This document shows, in pieces, positions 26,569 to 35,129 of a stretch of DNA of 64,000 bases. This DNA is from Streptomyces sp. MUM 203J (GTDB lineage Bacteria; Actinomycetota; Actinomycetes; Streptomycetales; Streptomycetaceae): contig NZ_JADWYO010000016.1 of NCBI RefSeq assembly GCF_022414595.1, positions 32,367-96,366 on the forward strand. Reading direction: 5' to 3'. Positions within the stretch are counted from its first letter, which is position 1, and every line of letters starts with the position of its first letter. The translations under genes were made by a program, and so were the position numbers. The notes under the pieces are model-generated. The model searched no databases, was not told the DNA's origin, and saw nothing but the letters and a program-made list of their open reading frames with translations.

Positions 26569-27471
26569 CTACATCTCCTCGGTGACGTAACTGCGGAGCC
26601 AGGTGCGGAACTCCGGTCCCAGATCTTCACGTTCGCACGCGAGTCTGACAATCGCCCGGAGGTAGTCACCGCGGTCGCCGGTGTCGTAGCGGCGGCCCTT
26701 GAAGACGACTCCGTGGACGGGGCCGCCCGCGGACTCGTCCTTGGCGAGCATCTGGAGGGCGTCGGTGATCTGGATCTCGCCGCCGCGGCCCGGCTTGGTC
26801 TGACGCAGTATCTCGAAGACGGCCGGGTCGAGGACGTACCGGCCGATGATGGCGTAGTTGCTGGGCGCGTCCGCCGCGTCCGGCTTCTCCACCAGATCGG
26901 TCACCTTGACGACGTCGCCCCCGCCGGCGGGCTCGACGGCCGCGCAGCCGTACAGGTGGATCTGGGAGGGGTCGACCTCCATGAGGGCGATGACGCTGCC
27001 GCCCTGCTGCTCCTGGACCTCCATCATCCGGGCGAGGAGGGGGTCGCGCGGGTCGATGAGGTCGTCGCCGAGGAGCACCGCGAACGGCTGGTCCCCGACG
27101 TGCGGCTCGGCGCACAGCACCGCGTGGCCGAGGCCCCTGGGGTCACCCTGGCGGACGTAGTGCATGGTCGCGAGGTCGTTCGACTCCTGGACCTTGTCCA
27201 GCCGGTCCAGGTCGCCCTTCTTGACGAGGGCCTCTTCGAGCTCGTAGTTGCGGTCGAAGTGGTCCTCCAGGGGGCGCTTGTTGCGGCCCGTGATCATCAG
27301 TACGTCCGACAGCCCGGCAGTCACGGCCTCTTCGACCACGTACTGGATGGCGGGCTTGTCCACGACGGGCAGCATCTCCTTGGGAGTGGCCTTCGTGGCG
27401 GGAAGGAACCGGGTGCCGAGTCCCGCTGCGGGGATGACAGCCTTGGTGATCCTGGGGTGCGACTGAGTCAT
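26569..27471 (-). CDS. galU: UTP-glucose-1-phosphate uridylyltransferase
   Basis: The 300-residue enzyme makes UDP-glucose. It shows the nucleotidyltransferase signature KAVIPAAGLGTRFLPATKATPKEMLPVVDKP, the LLGDDLID metal site, and LVEKPDAADAPSNYAIIGRYVL, then KGRRYDTGDRGDYLRAIV. The length fits the family. The ATG at 27471 begins the homology. It is the first gene of the galU-moeA unit and diverges from 5-formyl-THF cyclo-ligase across an A/T-rich promoter region (27476-27560). Confidence 0.95.
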   Translation of the reverse strand: MTQSHPRITKAVIPAAGLGTRFLPATKATPKEMLPVVDKPAIQYVVEEAVTAGLSDVLMITGRNKRPLEDHFDRNYELEEALVKKGDLDRLDKVQESNDLATMHYVRQGDPRGLGHAVLCAEPHVGDQPFAVLLGDDLIDPRDPLLARMMEVQEQQGGSVIALMEVDPSQIHLYGCAAVEPAGGGDVVKVTDLVEKPDAADAPSNYAIIGRYVLDPAVFEILRQTKPGRGGEIQITDALQMLAKDESAGGPVHGVVFKGRRYDTGDRGDYLRAIVRLACEREDLGPEFRTWLRSYVTEEM

Positions 27472-27654
27472 GGCGTGCACGATAGCCGCTCGGTATGGGA
27501 GGAAGATAATCCTTCGATTAACTTGCTCCTCATATAGGCGCATTCGGGAGTTTCGCCGGTAGGCCCGCCCCGAGGAGGGCCCGGACCTCGTTCGAGGAGC
27601 GTGAACAGTGTGAACGGTGTGGGTTACGTGTCCGATGTGAGAGGTGTCGGTGAG

Positions 27655-28275
27655 ATGAACCGACAGGATGAGAATCCTATGGACAGTGCTGTTCCGGATA
27701 AGTCCGGGCTGCGGGGCGAACTGCTCGCCGCCCGCACGCTGCTGACCACCGAGGACGTGCGGCGAGCCGCCGCCGCCCTCGCGGACGAGGCGCTCGGGCT
27801 GCCCGAGCTGGCCGCAGCGGGCACGGTCGCGGCGTACGTGTCCGTGGGACGCGAGCCGGGCACACGGGCCCTCATCGAAGCCCTGCGCGCGCGGGGCGTG
27901 CGGGTGCTGCTGCCGGTGCTGCTGCCCGACAACGACCTGGACTGGAGCGCGTACGAAGGAGCCGGGCAGCTGGTGCGGGCCCGGCTCGGGCTGCTGGAGC
28001 CGTCCGGGCCCCGGCTCGGCCCCGACGCCGTGCTGGAGGCCGACGCGGTGCTCCTGCCGGGGCTCGCCGTCGACGAACGCGGCATGCGGCTGGGGCGGGG
28101 CGGCGGCTCGTACGACCGCGTCCTGGCCCGCCTCGCGCGCGCGGGGGCGGACCCGGCGCTCGTCGTCCTCCTGTACGCGCACGAGGTGGTCGCGCGGGTC
28201 CCGGAGGAACCGCACGACCACCCCGTGCGGGCGGCGGTCACGCCTGGGGGCGTCCGGCGTTTCCCGGCGCCCTGA
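27655..28275 (+). CDS. 5-formyltetrahydrofolate cyclo-ligase
   Basis: The enzyme converts 5-formyl-THF to 5,10-methenyl-THF with ATP. Family motifs: DKSGLRGELLAARTLL (N-terminal Lys/Arg), VAAYVSVGREPGT (ATP/substrate), LLPGLAVDERGMRLGRGGGSYDRVLARL (the conserved G-x-G-G-G-Y-D-R signature) and LYAHEVV. Start is uncertain. GTG 27601 and 27610 are in frame, ATG 27655 is taken here (206 residues), and ATG 27679 would give 198. Codons before about 27700 lack the usual G/C third base, which favours a late start. Confidence 0.88.
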   Translation: MNRQDENPMDSAVPDKSGLRGELLAARTLLTTEDVRRAAAALADEALGLPELAAAGTVAAYVSVGREPGTRALIEALRARGVRVLLPVLLPDNDLDWSAYEGAGQLVRARLGLLEPSGPRLGPDAVLEADAVLLPGLAVDERGMRLGRGGGSYDRVLARLARAGADPALVVLLYAHEVVARVPEEPHDHPVRAAVTPGGVRRFPAP

Positions 28276-28280
28276 GGCGG

Positions 28281-28324
28281 GCCCCCGGGACGGGCCCCTG
28301 AAGCCCGGGCGGGCCCTCGGGGGC
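28281..28324. terminator. bidirectional GC hairpin
   Basis: GCCCCCG pairs with CGGGGGC, and GGGCCC pairs with GGGCCC inside it, giving a bulged 13-bp stem in the 104-base gap between convergent genes. It may serve both the cyclo-ligase and the penicillin acylase. Confidence 0.5.
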
Positions 28325-28379
28325 GGACCGGCGGCCCGGCCCCGGGGGGCGCCCCCTCGGCCCGGCCCGGGGCGGGGCC

Positions 28380-31142
28380 TCAGGGCTTGAGGACCAGGTG
28401 GTCCGTCTTGCCCTTCTCCACGGCCTGTTCGCTGTACGCCCAGCCGAGCAGCTCGCCCTTGGCCCACTTGTCCGTCTGGTCGGTGTAGTGCGGGTGGTAG
28501 GCGTGGCCGGACGCGCCGGCCAGGTTGATCCAGCGGGACTTGTCCCAGTCCCCGACGTTCACGACCATCCGCATCGACGGCACCCAGACGACGTCGTAGC
28601 CCCCGGCCGCGTTCCAGCCGGTCGCGTTGACGGCCGCCTCGCCGCCACTCAGGTTCCACGGGCCGCGGTTGAGCAGCTGCTTCACGACAGCCGGGCCGCC
28701 GGTGCCGAGGGTCTGGTTGTCCAGGTTCAGCTGGTGCAGCCGCCCCCAGCTCCAGGTCGAGACGTCCTTGCCGAGCTTGGCCGTCAGCTCCCAGCGGGCG
28801 TCCTTCATGGCCCGGGCCAGCAGCTGGTCACGGGTCTCCGTGGCCTCGTCCAGCCGGTTCTCCGGGGACTGCCACCAGGCGTTCTTCTCGTCCTTCAGCA
28901 GCGGGCGGACCACCTCGTACCAGCGGTCGCCGCCGTCCGGCTGCGCCTGGTCGGGCGCACGCCGGCCGCACTCCCGCACCAGCTTGTTGCGCCGGTCCTC
29001 GGGGACCGTGGCGTCGGCGGGCGGGACGTTGAGGCACTCGCCCTTGACGCGCAGCTCCTTGGGGAGCTTGTTGCCGAAGGCCAGCTTCAGGACATTGCGC
29101 CAGACCGCGTTGAAGTAGGCCGCGGCGCCCGAGTCGCTGTCCTGGGTGTAGTTCCAGCCCTCCAGCAGCTGCTGTGCCTCGCGGACCTGCGGGTCGGAGA
29201 TGTCGATCTTCAGCAGGTAGGGCGTCAGCAGCTTGGCGATCTCGCTGCTGTTGTCCATCTGCATGGTCCGCATGTCGTCCGTGGAGACCTTGCCACCGTC
29301 CTTGATCTTCGACTCGATGAGGTCGTTGATCCGCTGGCTGCGGGCGCCGTAACCCCAGTCGGTCGTCAGCAGGTGCGGGTAGGCGGCGTCGACGACGGCC
29401 TGGTTGGCGGTGGTGATGTAGCCGCGCTTCGGGTCCAGCTCGTAGGGCAGCTCCTCGAACGGGACGTAGTCCTTCTTCCAGTCGTACGCCGGGTCCCAGC
29501 CGGGCGCCGGGTAGCGGCCGTCGTGCTTCTTGCCGCGCACGGGGATCCTGCCCGGCGCCTGGTAGCCGATGTGGCCCTCGGCGTCGGCGTAGATCAGGTT
29601 CTGGGACGGCACGTCGAAGTCGCGGGCGGCTTCCCGGAAGTCGGTGAAGTTCTTCGCCCGGTTCAGCTTGAAGACGGCCTCCATGGTGGTGCCGGGGTCC
29701 AGGGCGGTCCAGCGCAGGGCCACCGCGTAGCCGTTGCTCCGGTCGGGCGCGCTGGCGGTGACGGGGGCCTTCTGTCCGACCTTCTCCAGCTCGCCGCTGC
29801 GGTCGGAGATGAGCGGGCCGTTGTTGGTCTCGCGGACGGTGATGGTCCGCTCGCCGCCTCCGGCGATCCTGATGACCTCTTCACGGCTCTCGAACGGCAC
29901 CTCCTCGGTGCCGCGCAGGTAGCCGCGGTCGGTGACCTTCTCCAGGTAGAGGTCGGTGACGTCGGCACCGAGGTTGGTGAGGCCCCAGGCGATGTCCTGG
30001 TTGTGGCCGATCACGACGCCCGGCATGCCGGCGAAGGTGTATCCGGCCACGTCGTAGCGGCAGGTCTCGGACACGGCCCGGCAGTGCAGGCCCATCTGGT
30101 ACCAGAGCGACGGCAGCTGGGGGGCCAGATGCGGGTCGTTGGCGAGGAGCGGCTTGCCGGTGGTGGTGTACCGGCCCGAGATGACCCAGGAGTTGGAGCC
30201 GATGCCGTGGCCGTTGGTGCCGAGGAGAGCGGGGACGTCGTCCAGCGCCTCGGAGAGGGCGGCGAGCTGCGTCTGGAAGCCGTTCTGGGCGCCGTTCTGC
30301 GCGGCCGGGGCCTGGGTCCCCTGGGGGCCGTTCTGGACGCCGGAGCCGGAGCCCGTGCCGGTACCGGAGCCCGTACCGCCGTCGTCCTCGCCGCCCGCCG
30401 GGGTCGCCTCGAAGTCGTCGACGATCGGGCGGTGGAGGTCGTACGGGTAGCCGGGGTACAGCTCCTCGACCTGCTCCCCGCTGAGGCGGCCCCGCATCAG
30501 CGAGCGGTCGATCTCGTCCTCCATGTTGCCGCGCAGGTCCCAGGCCATGGCCTTGAGCCAGGCGACGGAGTCCACGGGCGTCCAGGGCTCGATCGTGTAG
30601 TCGTGCTCGAAGGCGAGGGCGGAGTACTCGACGGAGACGTCGCGCGGCTCCTTGTCCTTCAGGTAGGCGTTGACGCCGTCCGCGTACGCCTGGAGGTTCT
30701 TCTTCGTCTCCTCGGAGAGCTTGGTGTCGAACTCCTCCTCGGCCACCCGGTGCCAGCCGAGCGTGCGCAGGAAGGCGTCCGTGTCGACCAGCTTCTCCCC
30801 GAGCAGCTCGGACATGCGGCCCGCCGTCATGTGGCGGCGCACGTCCATCTCCCAGAACCGGTCCTGCGCCTGGACGTACCCCTGCGCGCGGAACAGGTCC
30901 TCGTCGGTGGAGGCGTAGATCTGCGGCACCCCGTAGTCGTCGCGCTTGACGTCCACGGGTCCTGAGAGCCCGGCCAGCTGCAGCGTGCCGGTGGTCTGCG
31001 GGAACGGCGCACGGACGGTGCTGACGCTCCAGTAGGCGCCGTATCCGATGCCCGCGACCAGCGCCAGCACCAGGGCGATCACGAGCAAGCGGGCACGTCG
31101 CCCCTTCTTCTTGGGGGAAGAGACGGTGGTGTTGGCGGGCAT
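28380..31142 (-). CDS. penicillin acylase family Ntn-hydrolase
   Basis: This 920-residue precursor has an N-terminal membrane anchor (18-37) and the alpha-region signature VKRDDYGVPQIYASTDEDLFRAQGYVQAQDRFWEMD. The self-cleavage site is GIG-SNSW, making Ser316 the N-terminal nucleophile of the beta subunit. Oxyanion and structural blocks such as HLAPQLPSLWYQMGLH and NIAWGLTNLGADVTDLYLE-type sequences follow. Just before the cleavage site is a Gly/Thr/Gln/Asn-rich stretch (250-290), probably the excised spacer. Substrates may be N-acyl amino acids, acyl-homoserine lactones or lipopeptides. The ATG has GAAGGA 5-6 bases upstream. Confidence 0.92.
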   Translation of the reverse strand: MPANTTVSSPKKKGRRARLLVIALVLALVAGIGYGAYWSVSTVRAPFPQTTGTLQLAGLSGPVDVKRDDYGVPQIYASTDEDLFRAQGYVQAQDRFWEMDVRRHMTAGRMSELLGEKLVDTDAFLRTLGWHRVAEEEFDTKLSEETKKNLQAYADGVNAYLKDKEPRDVSVEYSALAFEHDYTIEPWTPVDSVAWLKAMAWDLRGNMEDEIDRSLMRGRLSGEQVEELYPGYPYDLHRPIVDDFEATPAGGEDDGGTGSGTGTGSGSGVQNGPQGTQAPAAQNGAQNGFQTQLAALSEALDDVPALLGTNGHGIGSNSWVISGRYTTTGKPLLANDPHLAPQLPSLWYQMGLHCRAVSETCRYDVAGYTFAGMPGVVIGHNQDIAWGLTNLGADVTDLYLEKVTDRGYLRGTEEVPFESREEVIRIAGGGERTITVRETNNGPLISDRSGELEKVGQKAPVTASAPDRSNGYAVALRWTALDPGTTMEAVFKLNRAKNFTDFREAARDFDVPSQNLIYADAEGHIGYQAPGRIPVRGKKHDGRYPAPGWDPAYDWKKDYVPFEELPYELDPKRGYITTANQAVVDAAYPHLLTTDWGYGARSQRINDLIESKIKDGGKVSTDDMRTMQMDNSSEIAKLLTPYLLKIDISDPQVREAQQLLEGWNYTQDSDSGAAAYFNAVWRNVLKLAFGNKLPKELRVKGECLNVPPADATVPEDRRNKLVRECGRRAPDQAQPDGGDRWYEVVRPLLKDEKNAWWQSPENRLDEATETRDQLLARAMKDARWELTAKLGKDVSTWSWGRLHQLNLDNQTLGTGGPAVVKQLLNRGPWNLSGGEAAVNATGWNAAGGYDVVWVPSMRMVVNVGDWDKSRWINLAGASGHAYHPHYTDQTDKWAKGELLGWAYSEQAVEKGKTDHLVLKP

Positions 31143-31366
31143 CGCTGTCCTTCGAGGCGCAGGCTTGGTCCGGGAGTGCTGGGAGCAACCATAGGCGCAG
31201 CGGCGGAGCGGCCCGGACGCGGTGTCAGCGAGGAGGCCCGGCAGCGGCGTCCACGTGCGCGGAGGAAGCCCGTCAAGGAAGCGTTAATGATTAGGTAAGG
31301 TAACGAAGTACCCTCAAGCGGAGTCCATGCCGGACACCCCTGGATGCCCTGTATGCCCCGCTTGCC

Positions 31367-32923
31367 ATGGGAAAAGCCACAAGGCTCCTCGTCCAGGGCC
31401 TTATACGACCGGGAAAGGATCGGCCCCTGACTGTCCACCAGCTCAACGAACTCCTCCTCTTCAGCTCGCTCGTCCTGCTCATCGCCGTGGTCGCGGTGCG
31501 GCTCTCCTCCCGAAGCGGGCTCCCCAGCCTGCTCCTCTACCTGGGCATCGGCATCGCCATCGGCCAGGACGGCATCGGCCAGGTCTCCTTCGACAACGCC
31601 GAACTGACCCAGGTCATCGGCTACGGCGCGCTCGTCGTGATCCTCGCCGAGGGCGGCCTGGGCACGAAGTGGAAGGAGATCAGACCCGCCCTGCCCGCGG
31701 CAGCCGTGCTGGCGACGTTCGGCATCGCGGTGAGCGTGGGCGTCACGGCCGCCGCCGCGCACTACCTGGTCGGCCTCGAATGGCGCCAGGCGCTGCTGAT
31801 CGGCGCGGTCGTCTCCTCCACCGACGCCGCCGCCGTGTTCTCGGTGCTGCGGAAGGTGCCCCTCCCCGCGCGGGTGACAGGCACCCTGGAGGCGGAGTCC
31901 GGGTTCAACGACGCTCCCGTGGTCATCCTCGTGGTGGCCTTCTCCACGACGGGGCCCGTCGACAGCTGGTACCTGCTGGTCGGGAAGATCGCCCTGGAAC
32001 TGGCCATCGGCGCGGCCGTCGGACTCGCGGTGGGCTTCCTCGGCTCGTACGGGCTGAAGCGCGTCGCCCTGCCCGCCTCCGGCCTCTACCCGATCGCCGT
32101 CATGGCCATCGCAGTCACCGCGTACGCCGCCGGGGCCCTGGCGCACGGCAGCGGCTTCCTCGCCGTCTATCTGGCCGCCGTGGTGCTCGGCAACGCCCGG
32201 CTGCCGCACCAGCCCGCCACGCGCGGGTTCGCGGAGGGGCTGGGCTGGATCGCCCAGATCGGGATGTTCGTGCTGCTCGGGCTGCTGGTGACGCCGCACG
32301 AGCTGCTGGAGGACTTCTGGCCGGCGGTGGCCATCGGGCTGGTGCTGACGGTGGTGGCCCGGCCGCTGTCGGTGCTGCTGAGCCTGCTGCCGTTCCGGAT
32401 CCCGTGGCAGGAGCAGGCGCTGATGTCCTGGGCGGGGCTGCGCGGCGCGGTGCCCGTCATCCTGTCGACGATCCCCATGGTGACCGGGATCGAGGGCAGC
32501 AGGAAGGTCTTCAACATCGTCTTCGTGTTGGTCGTCGTGTACACGCTGATCCAGGCGCCGACCCTGCCGGGGCTCGCCCGGCGGCTGCGGCTGGGCGAGG
32601 GCGACGCGGCCACCGACCTGGGCGTCGAGTCGGCGCCCCTGGAGCGGCTCCGCGGCCACCTGCTGTCCCTGGCCGTTCCTGAGCGGTCCCGGATGCACGG
32701 CGTGGAGGTCGCGGAGCTGCGGCTGCCCCCGGGCGCGGCGGTCACGCTGGTCGTACGGGACGGGAAGAGCTTCGTGCCGTCCCCGTCGACGGTGCTGCGC
32801 CGCGGCGACGAACTGCTGGTCGTCGCCACCGACCCGGTGCGGGACGCGGCGGAGAAGCGCCTGCGGGCCGTGGGCCGGGGCGGCAAACTGGCGGGATGGC
32901 TGGGAACGGGCGGAGTCCGCTGA
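31367..32923 (+). CDS. CPA1-type potassium/proton antiporter with TrkA-C domain
   Basis: The 518-residue membrane protein resembles NhaP2/CvrA antiporters. It has about 12 helices, the ESGFNDAPVVI motif with the cation-binding Asp, VSSTDAAAVFSVL, and a cytoplasmic TrkA-C domain at about 430-510 (MHGVEVAELRLPPGAAVTLVVRDGKSFVPSPSTVLRRGDELLVVA). It exchanges K+ or Na+ for protons. The ATG at 31367 lacks a ribosome site. A CTG at 31427 (Leu-Thr-Val-His-Gln) has GGGAAAGGA 8 bases upstream and would remove a 20-residue non-conserved leader, so a CTG start is quite possible. Confidence 0.88.
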   Translation: MGKATRLLVQGLIRPGKDRPLTVHQLNELLLFSSLVLLIAVVAVRLSSRSGLPSLLLYLGIGIAIGQDGIGQVSFDNAELTQVIGYGALVVILAEGGLGTKWKEIRPALPAAAVLATFGIAVSVGVTAAAAHYLVGLEWRQALLIGAVVSSTDAAAVFSVLRKVPLPARVTGTLEAESGFNDAPVVILVVAFSTTGPVDSWYLLVGKIALELAIGAAVGLAVGFLGSYGLKRVALPASGLYPIAVMAIAVTAYAAGALAHGSGFLAVYLAAVVLGNARLPHQPATRGFAEGLGWIAQIGMFVLLGLLVTPHELLEDFWPAVAIGLVLTVVARPLSVLLSLLPFRIPWQEQALMSWAGLRGAVPVILSTIPMVTGIEGSRKVFNIVFVLVVVYTLIQAPTLPGLARRLRLGEGDAATDLGVESAPLERLRGHLLSLAVPERSRMHGVEVAELRLPPGAAVTLVVRDGKSFVPSPSTVLRRGDELLVVATDPVRDAAEKRLRAVGRGGKLAGWLGTGGVR

Positions 32924-33264
32924 CCGGGCGCCCCCGAACGCCCGCCCCGGGCGGCGTGCGACGGGGGCGCCCCCGGTAACGCGCACGTGGGCGGCCCCCG
33001 CGTACGGGCATCGCTTTCGCAGGTCCGCGAGGCACCGGGTCACGTATTTCACAGGTGCCACTGCGCCGTCTCCCTGTACCATGAAGGCACACTGATCGAC
33101 CAACTCTGCCTGACGCAGGGCTGGCGCGACCGTATGGCGGCCGGGCCGTTCCACAGGGACACCGCTGAGAACTCCGGTATCTACCGCGCTTCCGCGCAAG
33201 AGGACAGCCCTCGGCGACTCCCGGCACCCCGGGCGCGCTACCAGGCGGCAGAAAGGCACGGGCC
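32924..33264. other. 341-bp intergenic stretch
   Basis: It lies between the antiporter and MFS genes. A frame opening at 32987 has no motif. A TACCAT hexamer (33078-33083) could be a -10 of the MFS gene. Nothing else is seen. Confidence 0.4.
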
Positions 33265-34548
33265 GTGGCATCCACGGTCGCTTCTGACGCTGCGAAGCGT
33301 CCGGGATACGGACAGCTCCTGCGCACTCCCGGCGCCTGGACGTTCCTCCTCCCCGGTTTCGCGGCACGCCAGCCCTTCGCGATGCTCACCATCAGCATCG
33401 TGCTGCTGGTGCAGCACACCACCGGCTCGTACGGCACCGCGGGTGCCGTCGCGGCCGTCACCGGCGTCTCCATGGCGCTGTTCGCCCCGCAGAGCGGCAA
33501 GCTCGCGGACCGTTTCGGCCAGCGCGCCGTCCTGCTGCCCGGCGTCCTCGTGCACGCGGCGTCGGGTGTGACCCTGACCGCGCTCGCCCTGGCGGGAGCG
33601 CCTCTGTGGGCGCTGTTCGCGGCGGCGGTGCCCACGGGCGCTTCCGTGCCGCAGGTCGGCCCCATGGTCCGGGCCCGCTGGGCGGCCAGGCTGGACGGCT
33701 CGCCGCTCATGCAGACGGCCGCCGCTTTCGAGTCCGTCACCGACGAGTTCACGTTCGTCGTCGGCCCGGTCCTCGCGACCGCGCTGTGCACCGGCGTCCA
33801 CCCGGCGGCCGGCCTGGCCGCCGAGGCGGTCCTGACCCTGGCGGGCGGACTGCTGTTCGCCGCCCAGAAACGCACCCAGCCCGCCCACGGGCGGCTCTCC
33901 GCGGACTCCGGCCAGCGGAGCGGCGCCTCCTCGGCGCTGTCCGTCCCGGGTGTGCGCGTCCTGGTGGTGGCCTTCCTCGGCATCGGCACCGTCTTCGGCG
34001 GCATGCAGGTCTCGCTGACCGCGTTCACCGAGGAGATCGGCAATCCGGGCGCCAACGGCCTGATGTACGGGCTGTTCGCGGCGGGCAACATGCTGGCCGG
34101 TGTCGCCGTCGGCGCGATCACCTGGAAGACCGGGCCCCGGCGCCGCCTCGTGCTCGGGTACGCGGCGCTGACCGCCGCCGCCTCGCTGCTGTGGGCCGCG
34201 CAGTCGCTGCCGGTGCTGGGCGCGCTCGGCCTGGTGGTCGGCCTGTGCATCGCACCCGCGCTGATCACCGGCTTCACGCTCGTCGAGTCGCTGGTCCCGG
34301 CCGGTTCCCGTACCGAGGCCTTCACCTGGCTGACCGGCGCCGTCGCGCTGGGCCAGGCCGCCGCGGTGACGGTCGCCGGGCGGCTCGCGGACTCGTACGG
34401 CTCGGCCGCCGGGTTCCTGGTGCCGCTGGGCGGTACGGCGCTGGCCCTGGCCACGCTGGTGGCGCTGCGGTCGCGACTGGCGGCCCGGCCCGCGGGGCGC
34501 ACCGTGGCGCGTGGCATCGGTCACCGCGTGCCGGTGACGGTGGACTGA
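33265..34548 (+). CDS. MFS transporter
   Basis: This is a 427-residue 12-helix major facilitator. It has the N-half RLADRFGQR-like motif A (SGKLADRFGQRAVLLPG), GPMVRARWAARLDGSPLMQTAAAFESVTDEFTFVVGPVLA (a segment typical of actinobacterial MFS of this clade) and a C-half repeat (ADSYGSAAGFLVPLGG). Substrate is unknown; export of a small molecule is assumed. GTG at 33265 with GAAAGG about 10 bases before. Confidence 0.88.
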   Translation: MASTVASDAAKRPGYGQLLRTPGAWTFLLPGFAARQPFAMLTISIVLLVQHTTGSYGTAGAVAAVTGVSMALFAPQSGKLADRFGQRAVLLPGVLVHAASGVTLTALALAGAPLWALFAAAVPTGASVPQVGPMVRARWAARLDGSPLMQTAAAFESVTDEFTFVVGPVLATALCTGVHPAAGLAAEAVLTLAGGLLFAAQKRTQPAHGRLSADSGQRSGASSALSVPGVRVLVVAFLGIGTVFGGMQVSLTAFTEEIGNPGANGLMYGLFAAGNMLAGVAVGAITWKTGPRRRLVLGYAALTAAASLLWAAQSLPVLGALGLVVGLCIAPALITGFTLVESLVPAGSRTEAFTWLTGAVALGQAAAVTVAGRLADSYGSAAGFLVPLGGTALALATLVALRSRLAARPAGRTVARGIGHRVPVTVD

Positions 34549-34572
34549 CGCGAGGGAATGCGTCACTATTGA
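34545..34572 (+). promoter_or_regulatory. promoter of the zinc-ribbon gene
   Basis: CTGACG (34545-34550) and TATTGA (34567-34572) with a 16-base spacer would start transcription near 34579, at the edge of the CIRCE-like element. The -35 overlaps the MFS stop region. Confidence 0.45.
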
Positions 34573-34578
34573 TGCTCG

Positions 34579-34605
34579 TTAGCACTCATCGAGTGAGAGT
34601 GCCAG
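34579..34605 (+). promoter_or_regulatory. CIRCE-like HrcA operator
   Basis: The left arm TTAGCACTC matches the CIRCE consensus exactly. A 9-base spacer follows, the standard length, and the right arm GAGTGCCAG matches GAGTGCTAA at 7 of 9 positions. It sits at the predicted transcription start and 12 bases before the zinc-ribbon start codon, as CIRCE elements do at groES and dnaJ. HrcA control is inferred. Confidence 0.65.
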
Positions 34606-34616
34606 GAGGAAGACAA

Positions 34617-34949
34617 GTGCCGACCTACCAGTACCAGTGCACCGAGTGCGGCGAGGGCCTCGAGGCGGTGCAGAAGTTCACCGACGACGCCCTGACCGAG
34701 TGCCCGAGCTGCAAGGGACGCCTCAAGAAGGTGTTCTCGGCCGTCGGTATCGTCTTCAAGGGCTCCGGCTTCTACCGCAACGACAGCCGCGGCGCGTCGT
34801 CGAGCAGTTCGCCGGCGTCCTCCTCGAAGTCCACCGGCTCGGCCTCGGACTCCTCGGCCGGCTCGTCCTCCTCGGACGCGAAGTCCACGACGCCCTCCAC
34901 CGCGTCGAGCAGCGGCTCCAGCACGTCGAGCAGCAGCTCCGCCGCCTGA
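34617..34949 (+). CDS. FmdB-family zinc ribbon protein with Ser-rich tail
   Basis: The 110-residue protein starts PTYQYQCTECGEGLEAVQKFTD and has two CxxC knuckles (CTEC, CPSC) of the FmdB/CxxC-CxxC-SSSS putative regulatory domain, ending near GSGFYRND at about residue 58. The remaining half is almost only Ser, Ala, Thr, Lys and Asp. The domain's role is unclear; it may be regulatory. The GTG at 34617 has a perfect AGGAGG seven bases ahead. A CIRCE-like element directly upstream suggests heat-shock control, and a strong terminator follows. Confidence 0.9.
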   Translation: MPTYQYQCTECGEGLEAVQKFTDDALTECPSCKGRLKKVFSAVGIVFKGSGFYRNDSRGASSSSSPASSSKSTGSASDSSAGSSSSDAKSTTPSTASSSGSSTSSSSSAA

Positions 34950-34961
34950 CAGGACTCTTCC

Positions 34962-34998
34962 CCGAGGGCCCCGCCGTCCCGTACGGCGGGGCCCTCGG
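34962..34998 (+). terminator. 16-bp perfect hairpin terminator
   Basis: The arm at 34962-34977 (CCGAGGGCCCCGCCGT) pairs fully with 34983-34998 around loop CCCGT, 13 bases after the zinc-ribbon stop. Confidence 0.85.
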
Positions 34999-35129
34999 CG
35001 TACCCCGGGACCGCACCGGGGGCAAGGGCGGCCCTCCCGGTGCAGCCGGAGGGGCGGGGCCGGGCTCTCGCCCGCACCGGGGGGGACGCGGCTCCCGTCC
35101 GGCGCAGCGCCGCGTTTAGGGTGAGCGGC

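Noticed and set aside
26569..28659. 696-codon minus-strand frame extending galU
   Set aside because: The part beyond 27471 is antisense to the cyclo-ligase gene and has no homology; galU starts at 27471.
31291..31300. TTAGGTAAGG resembles the left half of a DtxR/DmdR iron box
   Set aside because: The right half (TAACGAAGT) does not match, and the downstream antiporter has no iron link.
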